Of a stretch of DNA of 64,000 nucleotides, positions 22,681-33,710 are shown one piece after another. Origin of the DNA: Isoetes taiwanensis (taxonomy: Eukaryota; Streptophyta; Lycopodiopsida; Isoetales; Isoetaceae); NCBI GenBank assembly GCA_021234155.1, contig JAJEKV010000054.1:7460655-7524654 (forward strand), read 5' to 3'. Position 1 is the stretch's first letter. Each line of letters opens with the position of its first letter. The position numbers were made by a program, and so were the translations under genes. Below the pieces are notes generated by a model. The model did not search any database and was not told the DNA's origin. It worked only from the letters and a program-made list of their open reading frames with translations.

Positions 22681-23109
22681 TCAGGCCATCTTCAGCTCTA
22701 TATGAAGGTCGTCCTCCATGGCATACATCTTCATTTCGAGGAGTCGCTCCTCGTCGAGGTAAGCCTCATGCACCCACTCGATCACCATAGCAGGGTTTAC
22801 GTGACTGATGATCCATGATGAGCTTCTCCACCTCAGGGTGGAGTGAACCATGCAGCCCCATAAAGGGTGGCCTCAGGAGGAAGACGGATTCTCAGGAAGG
22901 AAGGAGGACCGTCTTTGGGGGGGGGAGGAGCAGGCACAATGGCCGGGATGGTGTTCCTGCGGAGTGTGGTCTTGAACTTGGCCATGGCGGAAGTGAAGGA
23001 GATGGCGGAATAGACGATGGGGACGGAATAGCTGCAGGGCAGGATGTTTGCATGCATACGATTTTGTTTTGGGAATTAGGCAGAAGAGGAAAGGGATGTA
23101 TCTATGCAT
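22681..23109 (-). pseudogene. Small conserved ORF of the transposon (copy 2)
   Basis: The reading starts at MHANILPCSYSVPIVY (23057), continues through a Pro-rich part (PAIVPAPPPPKDGPPSF), is interrupted at about 22833, and resumes as VEKLIMDHQ...AMVIEWVHEAYLDEERLL to a stop at 22680-22682. The C-terminal block is the same as in copy 1 (1705-2085) but longer, with a Met/Glu/Asp-rich end (KMYAMEDDLHIELKMA). It may be a 3' exon of the transposase gene or a separate small gene. Confidence 0.4.
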
Positions 23110-23577
23110 ACGATTTCACACCTCGGGAGCCGATCCACCCACCTCAATATTTTTGCAAATGTAAAATGTATAGGTTGAACCATATTATGAGACCAATTGC
23201 TTGGTATGCAGTTAGCACAACCCTAACACAAAGTTAGCAATATCCCACATGCATATATCACAAAAATTGTGGGCATATATAAATAGGGTTTTGCTGCTTC
23301 ATTGATAAGTGTGGATAGAGATTAGATGTTGAAAAGTTATGGCTCGCTGGCTTGTAATCTTTAATTCTGAGGGCCAGCGTGTCCTCTTGTCAAATGTAAT
23401 TCTAGTCCACCCTTTTTTTTAGTAATGGGCTCAAATATCCCACATGCATTCAATGTTCCACATGTTACCAAATCAACAATTGCCAAATCAACAAATGCCA
23501 AATGAATAGATTATGTTAAGGCATATTGTGTACCTATGCATATTGTGTTTGGTAAAGCGTGAGTCAACAATATAGAG

Positions 23578-24000
23578 ATAACAAGGAATATTCCTTATTA
23601 CTTGAAAGGAATATTCCTTATTGCATTGAAAGGAATATTCCTTAGCGCCTAGTTATCAAGAATATTCCTTATTACCTTCAAAGGAATATTCTTTAGTTTG
23701 TTTAAGTGCACCCATAGTTACAAGGAATATTCCTATTACCTTGAAAGGAATATTCCTTTTTGCATTGAAAGGAATATTCCTTAGTGCCTAGTTATCAAGA
23801 ATATTCCTTATTACCTTCAAAGGAATATTCTTTAGTTTGTTTAACTGCACCCATAATTACAAGGAATATTCCTTATTACATTGAAAGGAATATTCCTTTT
23901 TGCATTGAAAGGAATATTCCTTAGTGCCTAGTTATCAAGAATATTCCTTATTACCTTCAAAGGAATATTCTTTAGTTTGTTTAAGTGCACCCATACTTAC
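23578..24000. repeat. Palindromic satellite, three 140-bp units (copy 2)
   Basis: The GTTATCAAG landmark recurs at 23652, 23791 and 23931, giving a period of 139-140 bp. Each unit holds about five GGAATATTC cores. At least seven full AAGGAATATTCCTT palindromes are present in the array. Linkers (TTACCTTCAAA, TTGCATTGAAA, TTTAGTTTGTTTAAGTGCAC) are the same in every unit. It lies just 3' of the transposase remnant. Confidence 0.9.
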
Positions 24001-24064
24001 AAGGTGGGAGTTGAGAAAACTAGAGCATTTGAATTGGGGATATGGATTGTGATCTAGTCGTTCG

Positions 24065-26491
24065 ATCTCCTCCCGCCATCGGAATCAACCAGTCACCACC
24101 TGCCACAATGATCAGCATTCTCACAAGCAGGCCAATCAAAATTGATGCATGCCTTACAAAAACATGAAAGAGATCTACACATTAACTTTGTTGGATCATT
24201 TGGATCTATGGATGATAACATCGTAATGAAGAGATTGCACCCCTTTCTTTGGAGCACATCAAATCTTTTGGGAGCGGTCAATGTCGGACACCTTCAAAAT
24301 ACCCTTTCCACATCAGAAATTTTCTCTTCAAGAACCTCACATGCGGTTTTGCATTTTTATCACTTTCCCATCCTTTTTTTTCTTTGTTACGCCTCGAGCC
24401 ATAGTTTGGCTATGGCTCCTTCTCCAAATCATGTGTGCCCTTCCCATGTCACGAGCCAAAGAAATTCCGGTGCATTTCGATCTTATGCTCTTGATGATAC
24501 CCTAGTTACATGATAGAAAGCTCTTCTCGACTTGAATTGGGCTGCACTTGCAGTGCCGGACCAAACTAAGTGGTATTTCATATGACCCAGCACCATTTTC
24601 TTTCATCCAATTGAGGTGCATCTTGAATGCTTTTTTGTACAAAGTGAGTATCATGTGTTTTGTCATCACGAAATAAAGAAGTGCACACATTTCCTCATTT
24701 TACCACGTACCTTGAACATCGTGATGTGGACCAATATCTTTGATTTGTTCATTGTACCAATGTTGTGCTTGAATCTCGTTGAATGGCTTCAAAGTATAAT
24801 TCTCAGAAATCAACAAGCCCCGATATCACAGTATCATCGAAGACTCTTCATGGATTCCTTGAATTGTTTGCTTTCGCCAATGTGCCACAAAGTTATGATA
24901 TACAAACTCGACATATGATCAAACATGTTATCCAACATATTATCGAGCTGCCTTTCTTGTCAATTAGCTTTAGTCTTCGTTGAAGTTCCTTTCTTGAGGG
25001 CTCATTAACGTAACCATAGACTTGCCAATCAAGCGTTTGATCAATGCGCTCCTTGTATTCTCTTGGACACAACTCAATTAATTGTTTCCCACAATTTCCA
25101 CAATCGATTTGATACATTGTAGCTTATGCCACTTTCGTTGCCTGCTTTGCTCTGTCACATACCATAGCCCTCCAAAATGTGCTAACATTATCAAATGTCT
25201 TGTTCTTGGCTTGACATATTCCAAAGATGAGCTTGGATGCACACACCACAATTGCGAACAATTTTCATGGAGTCTTGACCTCATCAAATTAAATGCCCTG
25301 CTTATGCGGTCCGATTGCTCATGTTTCACGCAACAACATGTGTTTCTTTCCTTTAGCTTTCTAATGCAAGAAGGTTTTAAGTATTCAAACTGCCTAAGCC
25401 CAATCCTAACCTCTGGATATTGATCCACAAAATTCTGGAATAATTCAGCCTGTAAAATTACAGTGAAATAAAATTAGTCACCTCATTACATTACATTACA
25501 TACAAATCTTTTACATATTCAAGACCCTAAATGAATTTTATTTCATTTACTATGAAGTCACATAATTTTTTGACAATTAATACATCTCCACACTAATTTC
25601 TTCTTAGTTACTGCCTACATCTACAATACATCCAGAATATACATGCAAACAAATATACATCCAGAATATACATGTAAACAAATATACATGTACGTGTTGC
25701 CATGAAATAATTTGACATTTCCATGTAGAACAATTAGGGCAGACCATATCCTTCATAGCCTGATCTATCGTATTTGTTCTTGGATTTCGACCTGCTAATG
25801 CCCACAGATATCTAACCAAAACTGAGCAACCATATCCTTCATAGCCTGATCTATCGTATTTGTTCTTGGATTTCGACACGCTAATGCCTTACTGATTTGT
25901 TCCACCTAGTGACATTCTTTTCCTTCTCTCCTTTGCTAGTTTCATATTTGTAGGATGTATTTTTCAGCAACTTAGGCGCTAGTGAAGTCTTACGTAATTC
26001 TCCTTCCTCCCCAACCACCATAGATAGTACAGAATGCTTTGCAGCAAGTCTGTCATTGCTATTTGCATTTTTGACGTCTTGGAGGCCATCCTTTAAATTC
26101 TTTATCAGATCTGTTTTCACGATAGCCTCTTGAGGCCTTCCAATGGCTCAAATAGGAATTGCAATCTTTTGTCTGCAATAATCTTCTTGCAAATATACTT
26201 TGTTGTTTTGGAGTCAAATTAGATACCTCATTCATTATGAGATTTACAGAAGCATTCACCTTTCTTCTAATTGGCTTTGTCACGTATCCACCCCTACAAA
26301 CCCTCTGTTTCGATTTTCTTTGCATGCTTGTACTTGATTGCTTTCGAAACTTCATCAACGGGAGGATTGAAATCTGAACCCGATCTTCGACCTCGAAGTG
26401 CTTGCATGAGAGTCCAATCCTTCTTCCATAGTTTCTTCTTCAACTGGTGCTTTAAGACATCGATCCATTCTGCATAAAGGGGATACAACAT
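24065..26491 (-). pseudogene. DDE-like transposase gene remnant (copy 2)
   Basis: Minus-strand blocks in order: WIDVLKHQLKKKLWKKDWTL (26491 down); KVNASVNLIMNEVSNLTPKQ near 26230; DLIKNLKDGLQDVKNANSND (25881-26120); CPNCSTWKCQIISWQH near 25740; LKPSCIRKLKERNTCCCVKH with RAFNLMRSRLHENCSQLWC (25078-25428); CPREYKERIDQTLDWQVYGY (24893-25117); ENYTLEAIQRDSS near 24790; and a C-terminal Cys-rich end SLSCFCKACINFDWPACENA at 24093-24281. The ERNTCCC block, the SENY block and the CFC..C....W..CEN ending together resemble a DDE transposase family seen in plants, algae and animals. I cannot name the superfamily. Some blocks are in different frames. Confidence 0.6.
25743..25915. repeat. Two-unit 86-bp tandem repeat in transposase gene
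   Basis: The phrase ACCATATCCTTCATAGCCTG begins at 25743 and again at 25829, so the peptide RNPRTNTIDQAMKDMV is encoded twice. The period is not a multiple of three, so the units lie in different frames. The duplication is shared with copy 1. Confidence 0.75.
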
Positions 26492-26714
26492 CCGCGCACA
26501 AAAATCAGATTATTAAACATTTGTATTCTTTGCTTGAAGGGATTTGTATTACTGCTTGAAGGAAATGGATTTCAATTTCTTCAAGATACATTTGTTTCTT
26601 GAAATGCATTCGATTTAGGAGCAACTATAATCGATTCGGGCCAAGTTTTCGTTGAGGTAGAATCCGGAGCCATGTTTGATCGATTGAGGAAAGTTCAAAA
26701 TGTGCGCCAAAGTG

Positions 26715-27404
26715 TTTTTTTTTTTTCGCAGGCAAGATATTTAGATTTTATTGATAGAGAAGCTAGTACAAGATTTCGGGAGGATTTGGTATAATTATGG
26801 AGAATATTGTACGTCAACCGCCTTTATTAATGATAGGCAACTCCATGTAAAATTCAAAATGTATATTACAAACACTTTAACCCAGTTCAAATTTTTACAT
26901 CAATATACAAAAAAATTCAATCACCCTTTCATGCTTCTACCCAAATTTAAGATAATTTCATCCCATGCTTCATTCATGTCAATATCTAGACCAAAGGGGA
27001 CTCCTAGAAGCTTTGTCTTTGCAGATGGTAAAACAACCTTCCAGGCATACTCATATAAAAAATGCGGAGCTGCTTCCTTCCCCACCCATAAGGCACTACA
27101 CTTAGCCCAATTAAGGAGACAACCAGATGCAATTGAAAATATATCCAAAATCTTTTTGATTATCTGCACATTATTCTCTTCACCATCATAGCAAGAAGGT
27201 ATCGTCTGCAAACTGATTAACCAAAACCTGTTCACCTTCCACCAATAATAATCCCTTTACCAAACCATCTTTTTCAGCCTCATGCAATAGTTTCGAAAGT
27301 CCTTCTGCCACTATAGTAAACAAAAAAGGAGCTAAAGGGCAACCTTGCCTTATTCCACGTTCAATTGGAAAAAGCACCAATGGTTCTCCATGATACAGTA
27401 CTAC
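26715..27404 (-). mobile_element. 5'-truncated LINE fragment with RT motif
   Basis: Poly-T at 26715-26726 is the 3' tail of a minus-strand LINE. Upstream are KLLGVPFGLDIDMNEAWDEI (26921-27235), then ERGIRQGCPLAPFLFTIVAE and LVNQFADDTFLL (27186-27410), the last holding the FADD catalytic motif of RT. The rest of the RT and the endonuclease are missing. The two frames are offset, so at least one frameshift is present. It abuts the poly-T of the next LINE at 27422. Confidence 0.8.
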
Positions 27405-27564
27405 CCCCATTAATTACAATGTTTTTTTTTTTTTGAGGTAAGTATGTATATTACATTAATAAGAAGTAAAAACAAGCAGATGGACCTTACGTCCTGATAT
27501 CATCCGTGAGCACAAGGGGAACCCGCCTAGTCCCAAGGGGAGTTAGGGGGTTAATTGCCAAAGT

Positions 27565-30500
27565 TTAAGTCAGGCCAATGGCTACCTCCTCCGTGCTCCA
27601 TGAGCAACGGAAAAACATACTGAAGCCTTGTGTACTACCAATCTTATCAAGCTCCTTATCATAATTACTACCATATTTCCTGTGGTGCCCCAACCCCATC
27701 ATTGCAACCTCCATGTTGAAGTATTTGCGTATTCGAGTGGTAGAGGGAGTCTGCTTTCCAATTGCAACATCACACCTGTGTTTCCAGACTGCCCATAGAG
27801 CAATGTTGATGACCGAAGCTCTGGTTCGTGATCCAGCTGAAACCATTAAGATATGTGGCACTTCCACTCGTCAGGGGTTAAGTGGAGTATGGATGAAGCC
27901 CAATGCCAAAAGTCTACTGCCATCGGACAGAAGAACATGTGCTCTACTGATTCACATTGCCCACATCCAAGTGGGCAGAGATCTGATTCCACTATTTTTT
28001 TTCTTCTCAGCCGAGACATGGTGCCGATTGCATCCTGGAGAGCTAACCACCGGAACAGCTGTATCTTCTTGGAGTACCAACATTGCCAAGAACCCACCAA
28101 GAGTTGCAGGAACACCTCATCTGTGACATCCAGGCTGGCAAAAACCTTGAAGGGAGAAAGGTTCCTTTTTAGCCTGTAAATCCTACTTACTGAGTATCCA
28201 TCCTTCAATCCCCAGACCTCACCTAGGCCTACAATCCCTGACCAGTCATGCATATTAGCCAAAATGCCTCTAAATATACTCTTGTCCAGCACACTAGCTT
28301 GTTTGAGCCAGGCTTGGAGTTCAGACCAGGACAACCATTGACCATCCAGCCACACATCAGCTAAGTGGCGGATCCCTTGTTGTCTCCACCTTGAGTATAT
28401 ATGGGGTTGGATCAGAGCCAGGGGTAGCCCGTGCTTTTCCCATACTGTTGTGTTCCAGAAGATGCTAAGGCCCCCCACTTCCACCAGGGGTGGCTTTAGG
28501 TGGAAAACCTCTATAACTTCTGGGATACACCACGTGGCATAGAGAATGAGTAAAAGAAGGAGTTACCTCCTCCATAGGAACTAATGGTCTGCATAGGGGT
28601 GCGCATTTGCCTAGCCAGAATCGGACAAAGTGAAGCGCAGGTGATTGTTCCCCCATAAGAGATCTCCAGATTATTTTTGCTGCCAAGACCTAAGCTTGCA
28701 ATAATAGGTCCTACAGCCCAATCCCCCATCTCTCCTGTCTCTACATACCTCAGACCATGCAAGTTCAGAGGGGTCATTCCATATGAACATCCTGATCATC
28801 CTCTGGAGCTTCTCGTAGACTGTCTTAGGACCCACGAGGACCGAGAAGTAGAAGACATGTGAGGATCCAAGCACCGCATTGGCTACCGTCACTCTGCCCG
28901 CTGTAGAGAGGCTTCTTTGTGACCTCAGATTTATTTTCCTCCGAAGCTTCTCCAGAATGGGGGTCCACAACCCACGAGTAGAGGCCTGAAGAGAGAGGGG
29001 AATGCCTAGAAGCTTCATTGTATCTTGTTGTCTTAATACTTGGAGCCCAAGGGCCAAAACAGTGTGATGGACTTGTCCCTCATGCGGCCACAAGATAGAA
29101 CATTTGTTCCTATTGAGCTCAATTCCAGATGCAATAGAGAAAGTAGAAAGAACTCCTATAAACTTAGCTAAACTCTGGTCATCATACCTGAGGAATACGA
29201 AGGTGTCGTCTACATATTGCATAATAGTGAGCATCTCATCAGCCATGCCTGGAAGCCTCAGTCCCTCGATTCTCTGTAGTTGTACCTCAATTTTGATCAG
29301 GCGCGTCAGAACATTAGCTACAATGAGGAATAGATAGGCCGCAAGTGGGCATCCCTGTCTTACTCCCTTCCTTATTTGGAACAGTCCTGTAGGCCTCCCA
29401 TTGAGGAGCACTGATGCACTAGCAAGATTGTTAAGGCCCATTACCTTCCCAACCAAATCGGGATGGAATCCCATTCGATGTATAATTCTATCTAAGCATT
29501 GCCAGCGTAAAGAGTCATATGCTCTCTTGAAGTCCAACTTCAAAAGAACAACCGGTTGACATGATCTTTGACACCAGTGTGCCCCTTCCCTTGCTGCAAG
29601 ATAATTATCTAATATGGATCTACCTGGTAGGAAGGCAGACTGCTCATGATCAATCACTCTCTGCAGCATAGGTTTCATTCTGGACGCAATGATCTTAGCC
29701 AAAATCTTATAGGTAGTGTTAGTCAGAGCAATGGGTCTCCATTCATCTATAGATAGTGGTCTGTCCACTTTGGGAATCAAGGAAATAAAACCTGCAGAAA
29801 TAGCCGGGTGAAGTTCTTTGGTCGACCATGCCCCTCTAATAGCTTCCACCAAATCCCCTTTAAGTTTTGGCCAGAATTCCACATAAAACTCAGGAGGAAA
29901 CCCATCTGGGCCAGGGGACTTGCCCGTTGACATGGAGCATAGCGTTTTGAAGACTCCTTGCTCTGTGATGTCGGCCATGAGTTGTCGATTGTCAGCAAGA
30001 AGAATACTGATTTGAGTTACCCTGGAGCAGGCCTCCATTGCATCATCAAAACCCACCGGCTGAGGGTCCTCCGAGAAAAGAGACTGGTATGTCTATTTAA
30101 GAAAGACCCCAATATCCTGTTGCTTGTCAATGATCACCCCCTTATCATTCAAGACCCTAGAAATTCCATTCTCTGCTAGCCTAGCACCAGCCACCCTAAA
30201 GAACGCTTTGGAGTTCTCATGGCCCATCTCTGCATACCACCTAGATTTTGACCTTACAGCAGCTCCCCTTGCCTCTTCCTCTTCAATAGCCTTTGCCTTT
30301 CTTTCCATCTCCTCCTCTCTATTTTGCTTGCCAACATTGAGGGGGTCGTTCAATAGATCTTGTCTAATGCTTCTTAGCTCATTATATAGGTCATTTTTCT
30401 CCTTTCTGAATATAGCAGCCCGGTCCTTGCCCCACGACTTTATCCATTTTTTCATAGCCTGTGCCTTCTGTACCCATCTTTTCATGGTAGGTAAGGATGT

Positions 30501-31337
30501 TTGGGGCAAAGAGGCAAGAAACAGCTTGAATGCATCTACAAAGCTCTGCTTAGTCAGGTAATTTGTATTAAACTTGAAGGGCAAGCATCCCTTCTCGCGT
30601 ACCTCCGGTAGGGATTCAAATGTTAGTACTTGAGGGATATGGTCTGAATGGGAGAAGCACAAATCAGCATGTACAAAGCATCGATCCATAAAGCTAGCTG
30701 TTCTATTAGCAACATAAAAACGGTCAAGGAGGCAGTAGACTCGGTTCTGACCTTTCTGCTCATTGGACCAGGAGTAAAGAGCATTAGATGGGCGTATAAG
30801 TAGTAGTCCAATATCATCCAGTAGGTGTTCCCAAGCCGCCTTTTCCTGAAGCTGGAGGTTACGGTTGACCCCTAACTTTTGGTCCCAAGTATCTGTCATG
30901 TTAAAATCCCCTGCCAACACCCAGTTATCCACTAGCTGCCTCGTAGCCCAACCATCAATTTCACCCCATAACAAGGCTCTTTCAGCAGGGTTGTTGGAGG
31001 CATAGACATCTATCAGCCCCAAGGACACCCCTTGCATTTCAATTATTAGAGCCTGCCATCTGCCGGTAGGGCTTGTGTGGGTGGACTTAGGTGTGAGACC
31101 CTTCCAGAAGGCACCTACACCCCCCTTGGTCCCATCTGCTTTGGAGATAAGTGAGTTGTATCCACAACCCATCCATCCCCCAAGGGAACATGCCTCAAAA
31201 TCACCCAACCTATGCTCTTGAATAAGAATAATGTCAGCCTGCATAGAGCGCATAGCTGTCAACACCCTGGCCCTCTTGAGAGCACCTTTGATTCCTCTGA
31301 GATTCCACGATACAATCCTCATATCAAATGCCACCAC
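27565..31337 (-). pseudogene. LINE ORF2: endonuclease, reverse transcriptase, zf-RVT
   Basis: Endonuclease (30093-31337): MRIVSWNLRGIKGAL, ILIQEHRLGDFE, VLAGDFNMTDTWDQKL, VYCLLDRFYVANR and SHSDHIPQVL match the AP-like endonuclease fold with its catalytic Glu, Asp-Asn and Asp-His. RT (28671-30056): STGKSPGPDGFPPEF, LKLDFKRAYDSLRWQCLDRI, KGVRQGCPLAAYLF and IMQYVDDTFVFL (YVDD). C-terminal zf-RVT (27846-28484): KIQLFRWLALQDAI, LCPLGCGQCESVEHMFFCP. A tail at 27565-27867 includes LWAVWKHRCDVAIG. Breaks: one in-frame TAG at 30093-30095 between endonuclease and RT, and frame changes near 28690, 28488 and 27866. Otherwise the frame is open. Confidence 0.9.
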
Positions 31338-31651
31338 CTATCAGCGATGCGCTTTTTCAGGCGGCACCATATGTTTCTTGGAACCATAATGTGGTAAAGT
31401 GAGGCACCTCCCGCCATTGGGCAATGTCCCACCCCTCTACCTCCAGCTCCAACATTACGCCAATACTAATGAGAGTACATATGGGTGGTAAAGGATTCAC
31501 ACCCCAGACTAAATATCACGCCAATGAGTGGTAACCCGCCCACGTGTAGACCATAGCTTTACCCATAAAAACACACATCCTTGGGAAGTACAACCTACCT
31601 CTTTTTCCGGAGGGACTTCCGGGTCGGTCGCAAAGACATCCGCGCCACCCC

Positions 31652-31875
31652 TGCTTCCCATTTATTGGTGGTGTACTTTCCTCCGGAATAAGGTCACCCC
31701 CACCATCATGTCTTGCATCTTGACTCCCCCTCCCCCCGGCTATACATCCCTGCCTCCATATGCTTCCCATTTATTGGTGGTGTACTTTCCTCCGGAATAA
31801 GGTCACCCCCACCATCATGTACTGCATCTTGACTTCCCCTCCCCCTCCCCTGGCTATACATCCCTGCCTCCATAT
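31652..31875. repeat. Tandem duplication, 110-bp unit, in LINE ORF1
   Basis: GCTTCCCATTTATTGGTGGT starts at 31652 and again at 31762. The encoded peptide EAGMYS...GGGDLIPEESTPPINGK is repeated. The second unit is slightly longer (CCCCTCCCC expansion). Confidence 0.9.
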
Positions 31876-31905
31876 GGGTCGTTGCGCTTTTTTCCATCAC
31901 CCCAT

Positions 31906-32058
31906 GTGACTCATCATTATCGCTAGTAATACCATTTTTATGTAGCATGACATGCTCAACCATATCTTCAGGGGTTCCATGACATGACTCATCATTATCC
32001 CTAGTGATACCATCATCATGGAGCACGATATGCCCAACCATACCATCAGGGATTCCAT
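31906..32058. repeat. Tandem duplication, about 75-bp unit, in LINE ORF1
   Basis: Two units, each carrying TGACTCATCATTATC.CTAGT and ending TTCCAT, encode HGTPEDMVEHVMLHKNGITS and a close copy (GIPDGMVGHIVLHDDGITRD). The period is near 25 codons. Confidence 0.8.
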
Positions 32059-32320
32059 AATTCCAGTCCACAGGAGGGGGGCTGTCTTCCTTGCTTTTTG
32101 AGCTCGTGCCATCTTCACCGCTTTTTGTGCAAGAGGGACTATTGACCACCATATAGCCGTCCATTTCTCCACATTAATGTTGTCGCACCCATCCCCTTCT
32201 TCTCCGATATAGTTGTCCCCCTTCAGGCCACTTACAGTCTCCCCTTTATTATTTTTTGTGGTAGGTGGTCTAGCCTCCAAGCCTCCCATCGTAGAGCCAT
32301 CCCTATCCTCATTATTTTCT

Positions 32321-32696
32321 GTGCAACTATCCCCATCGTCCCTGATTTCCATGTTATCCAAACCACTTTCTAGTCTCCCCTTCAAGAAAAAGTAGCCATC
32401 ATTGTCCACCTTATTTTCAGCGTCAATGTCCACATCTGCACCGTTATTGTCACCTCCATCCATTTGCGTGCCACTTGCTCCCTCCACCTTGTTTACTGAG
32501 CCATCCCATTTTCCGTGCAACTATCCCCATCATCCCTGATTTCCATGTAATCCCAACCACTTTCTAGTCTTCCTTTCAAAAGAAAGTTGCCATCATTGTC
32601 CACCTTCTTTTCAGCGCCAATGTCCCCATCCGCACGGGTTTTGTCACCTTCATCAGTTAGCGTGACACTTGCTCCCTCCACCTCGTTAACTGTGCC
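32321..32696. repeat. Tandem duplication, 194-bp unit, in LINE ORF1
   Basis: GTGCAACTATCCCCATC starts at 32321 and at 32515. Both units encode a VEGASxTxxDxGD...KVDNDGxFxLKGRLESG...EIRDDGDSCTEN peptide. The 194-bp period is not a multiple of three, so the two units are in different frames. Confidence 0.9.
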
Positions 32697-32855
32697 CTCC
32701 TTGGAAACTATGGCACCACACGACCCCTTTTGAGGGGAGTCGTTAAGAAGGGGCTCACTATCCTGAGTGCCAATCTTAATCTTTTCTTTTTGCGGGTCAT
32801 CCGAGCCACTCTCTCGTCTCCCTTCAAGGATGACATTAATGTTGTTAGGAGGAGG

Positions 32856-33087
32856 CTCATTTCCCATAGCACCTGTCCCTATCTCCTCATTTTGCGGGCC
32901 ATAGGAACACTCTCCTTTATGGGGGACACAACCTTGGTTAATGTGGCGCATATCCCTATGCACCGAACCACGAGGGGGCTCATTTCCCATAGCGCCTATC
33001 CCTGTCTCCTCATTTTGCGGGCCATAGGAACACTCTCCTTTATGAGGGACACAATCTTGGTTAATGTGGCGCATATCCCCATGCACC
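32856..33087. repeat. Tandem duplication, 123-bp (41-codon) unit, in LINE ORF1
   Basis: CTCATTTCCCATAGC starts at 32856 and at 32979. Both units encode DMRHINQ.CVPHKGECSYGP followed by QNEE.G.GAMGNEPP, so the duplication keeps the frame. Confidence 0.9.
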
Positions 33088-33710
33088 ACCCCGGGTCCTT
33101 TGTTGGTGCATATCGCCCTCCTCTTGTACCTTGCCCACCCCTCTGACCAACCTGCCTAGGTATGGCCAGTTGCCAGCCATCAACGGACTTGTGCTCACCA
33201 ATGGCATCCTTGACGGCCTCCCTACAAGGGGGACCGGAATGGAACCTCTGACTACATGGCTTACACGCTGATGGAATTCCCTCAAGTCTCATGTCGAACC
33301 ATTCCTCTTTCCTATCGAATCCCGTAAATGCCACCCCTGTAGGTATTGGCTGTAGGAGATCTATCATGAGGCACACCCTTCCGAGAGAGTCTGTTTGAAT
33401 TTGACCCCAACAAACTCCCCTACCTGTGAGCAAATGGCCTTTAAAGTTGTAACACTCCAATATTCTGCACTAAGGCCTACAAGGGAGGTCCACACAGGAA
33501 ACTGTATCATATCTGGACACCTACCCTTAAAGCCTGGTCTCCACCTCTGCACAAAGAATTCCGCGTGCTTACAAGCAAGCACTCCCCTACGAAAGAGCGT
33601 GTCTATCTCGTTTTCCGTGTTTGCCTTAATAAGAAAGTAGGCCCGGATCCCTCTCCCTATCAAGGCCATCTTGCCAAGCTCTCTAATGCTGTCAGCCACC
33701 TCTGGTATAC

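Larger units (their letters stand above)
20968..26491. mobile_element. Copy 2 of the duplicated DNA transposon segment
   Basis: Direct repeat of 1-5026 with the same internal order, but extending further right into the 5' part of the transposase gene (to about 26491). It is directly preceded by the C48 protease gene, so the full element probably spans about 17.3-26.6 kb with two convergent genes. A LINE poly-T at 26715 marks where another element abuts. Ends of the transposon were not identified. Confidence 0.75.

Noticed and set aside
22815-23237. 140-codon plus-strand frame
   Set aside because: It is antisense to the conserved small minus-strand ORF, and the plus frame is not conserved in copy 1.
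23578-24000. CRISPR-like regular repeats
   Set aside because: Spacers are not unique, units are themselves palindromic and tandem, and the context is a plant transposon.
30124-30561. 145-codon plus-strand frame
   Set aside because: Shadow of the LINE endonuclease frame on the opposite strand.
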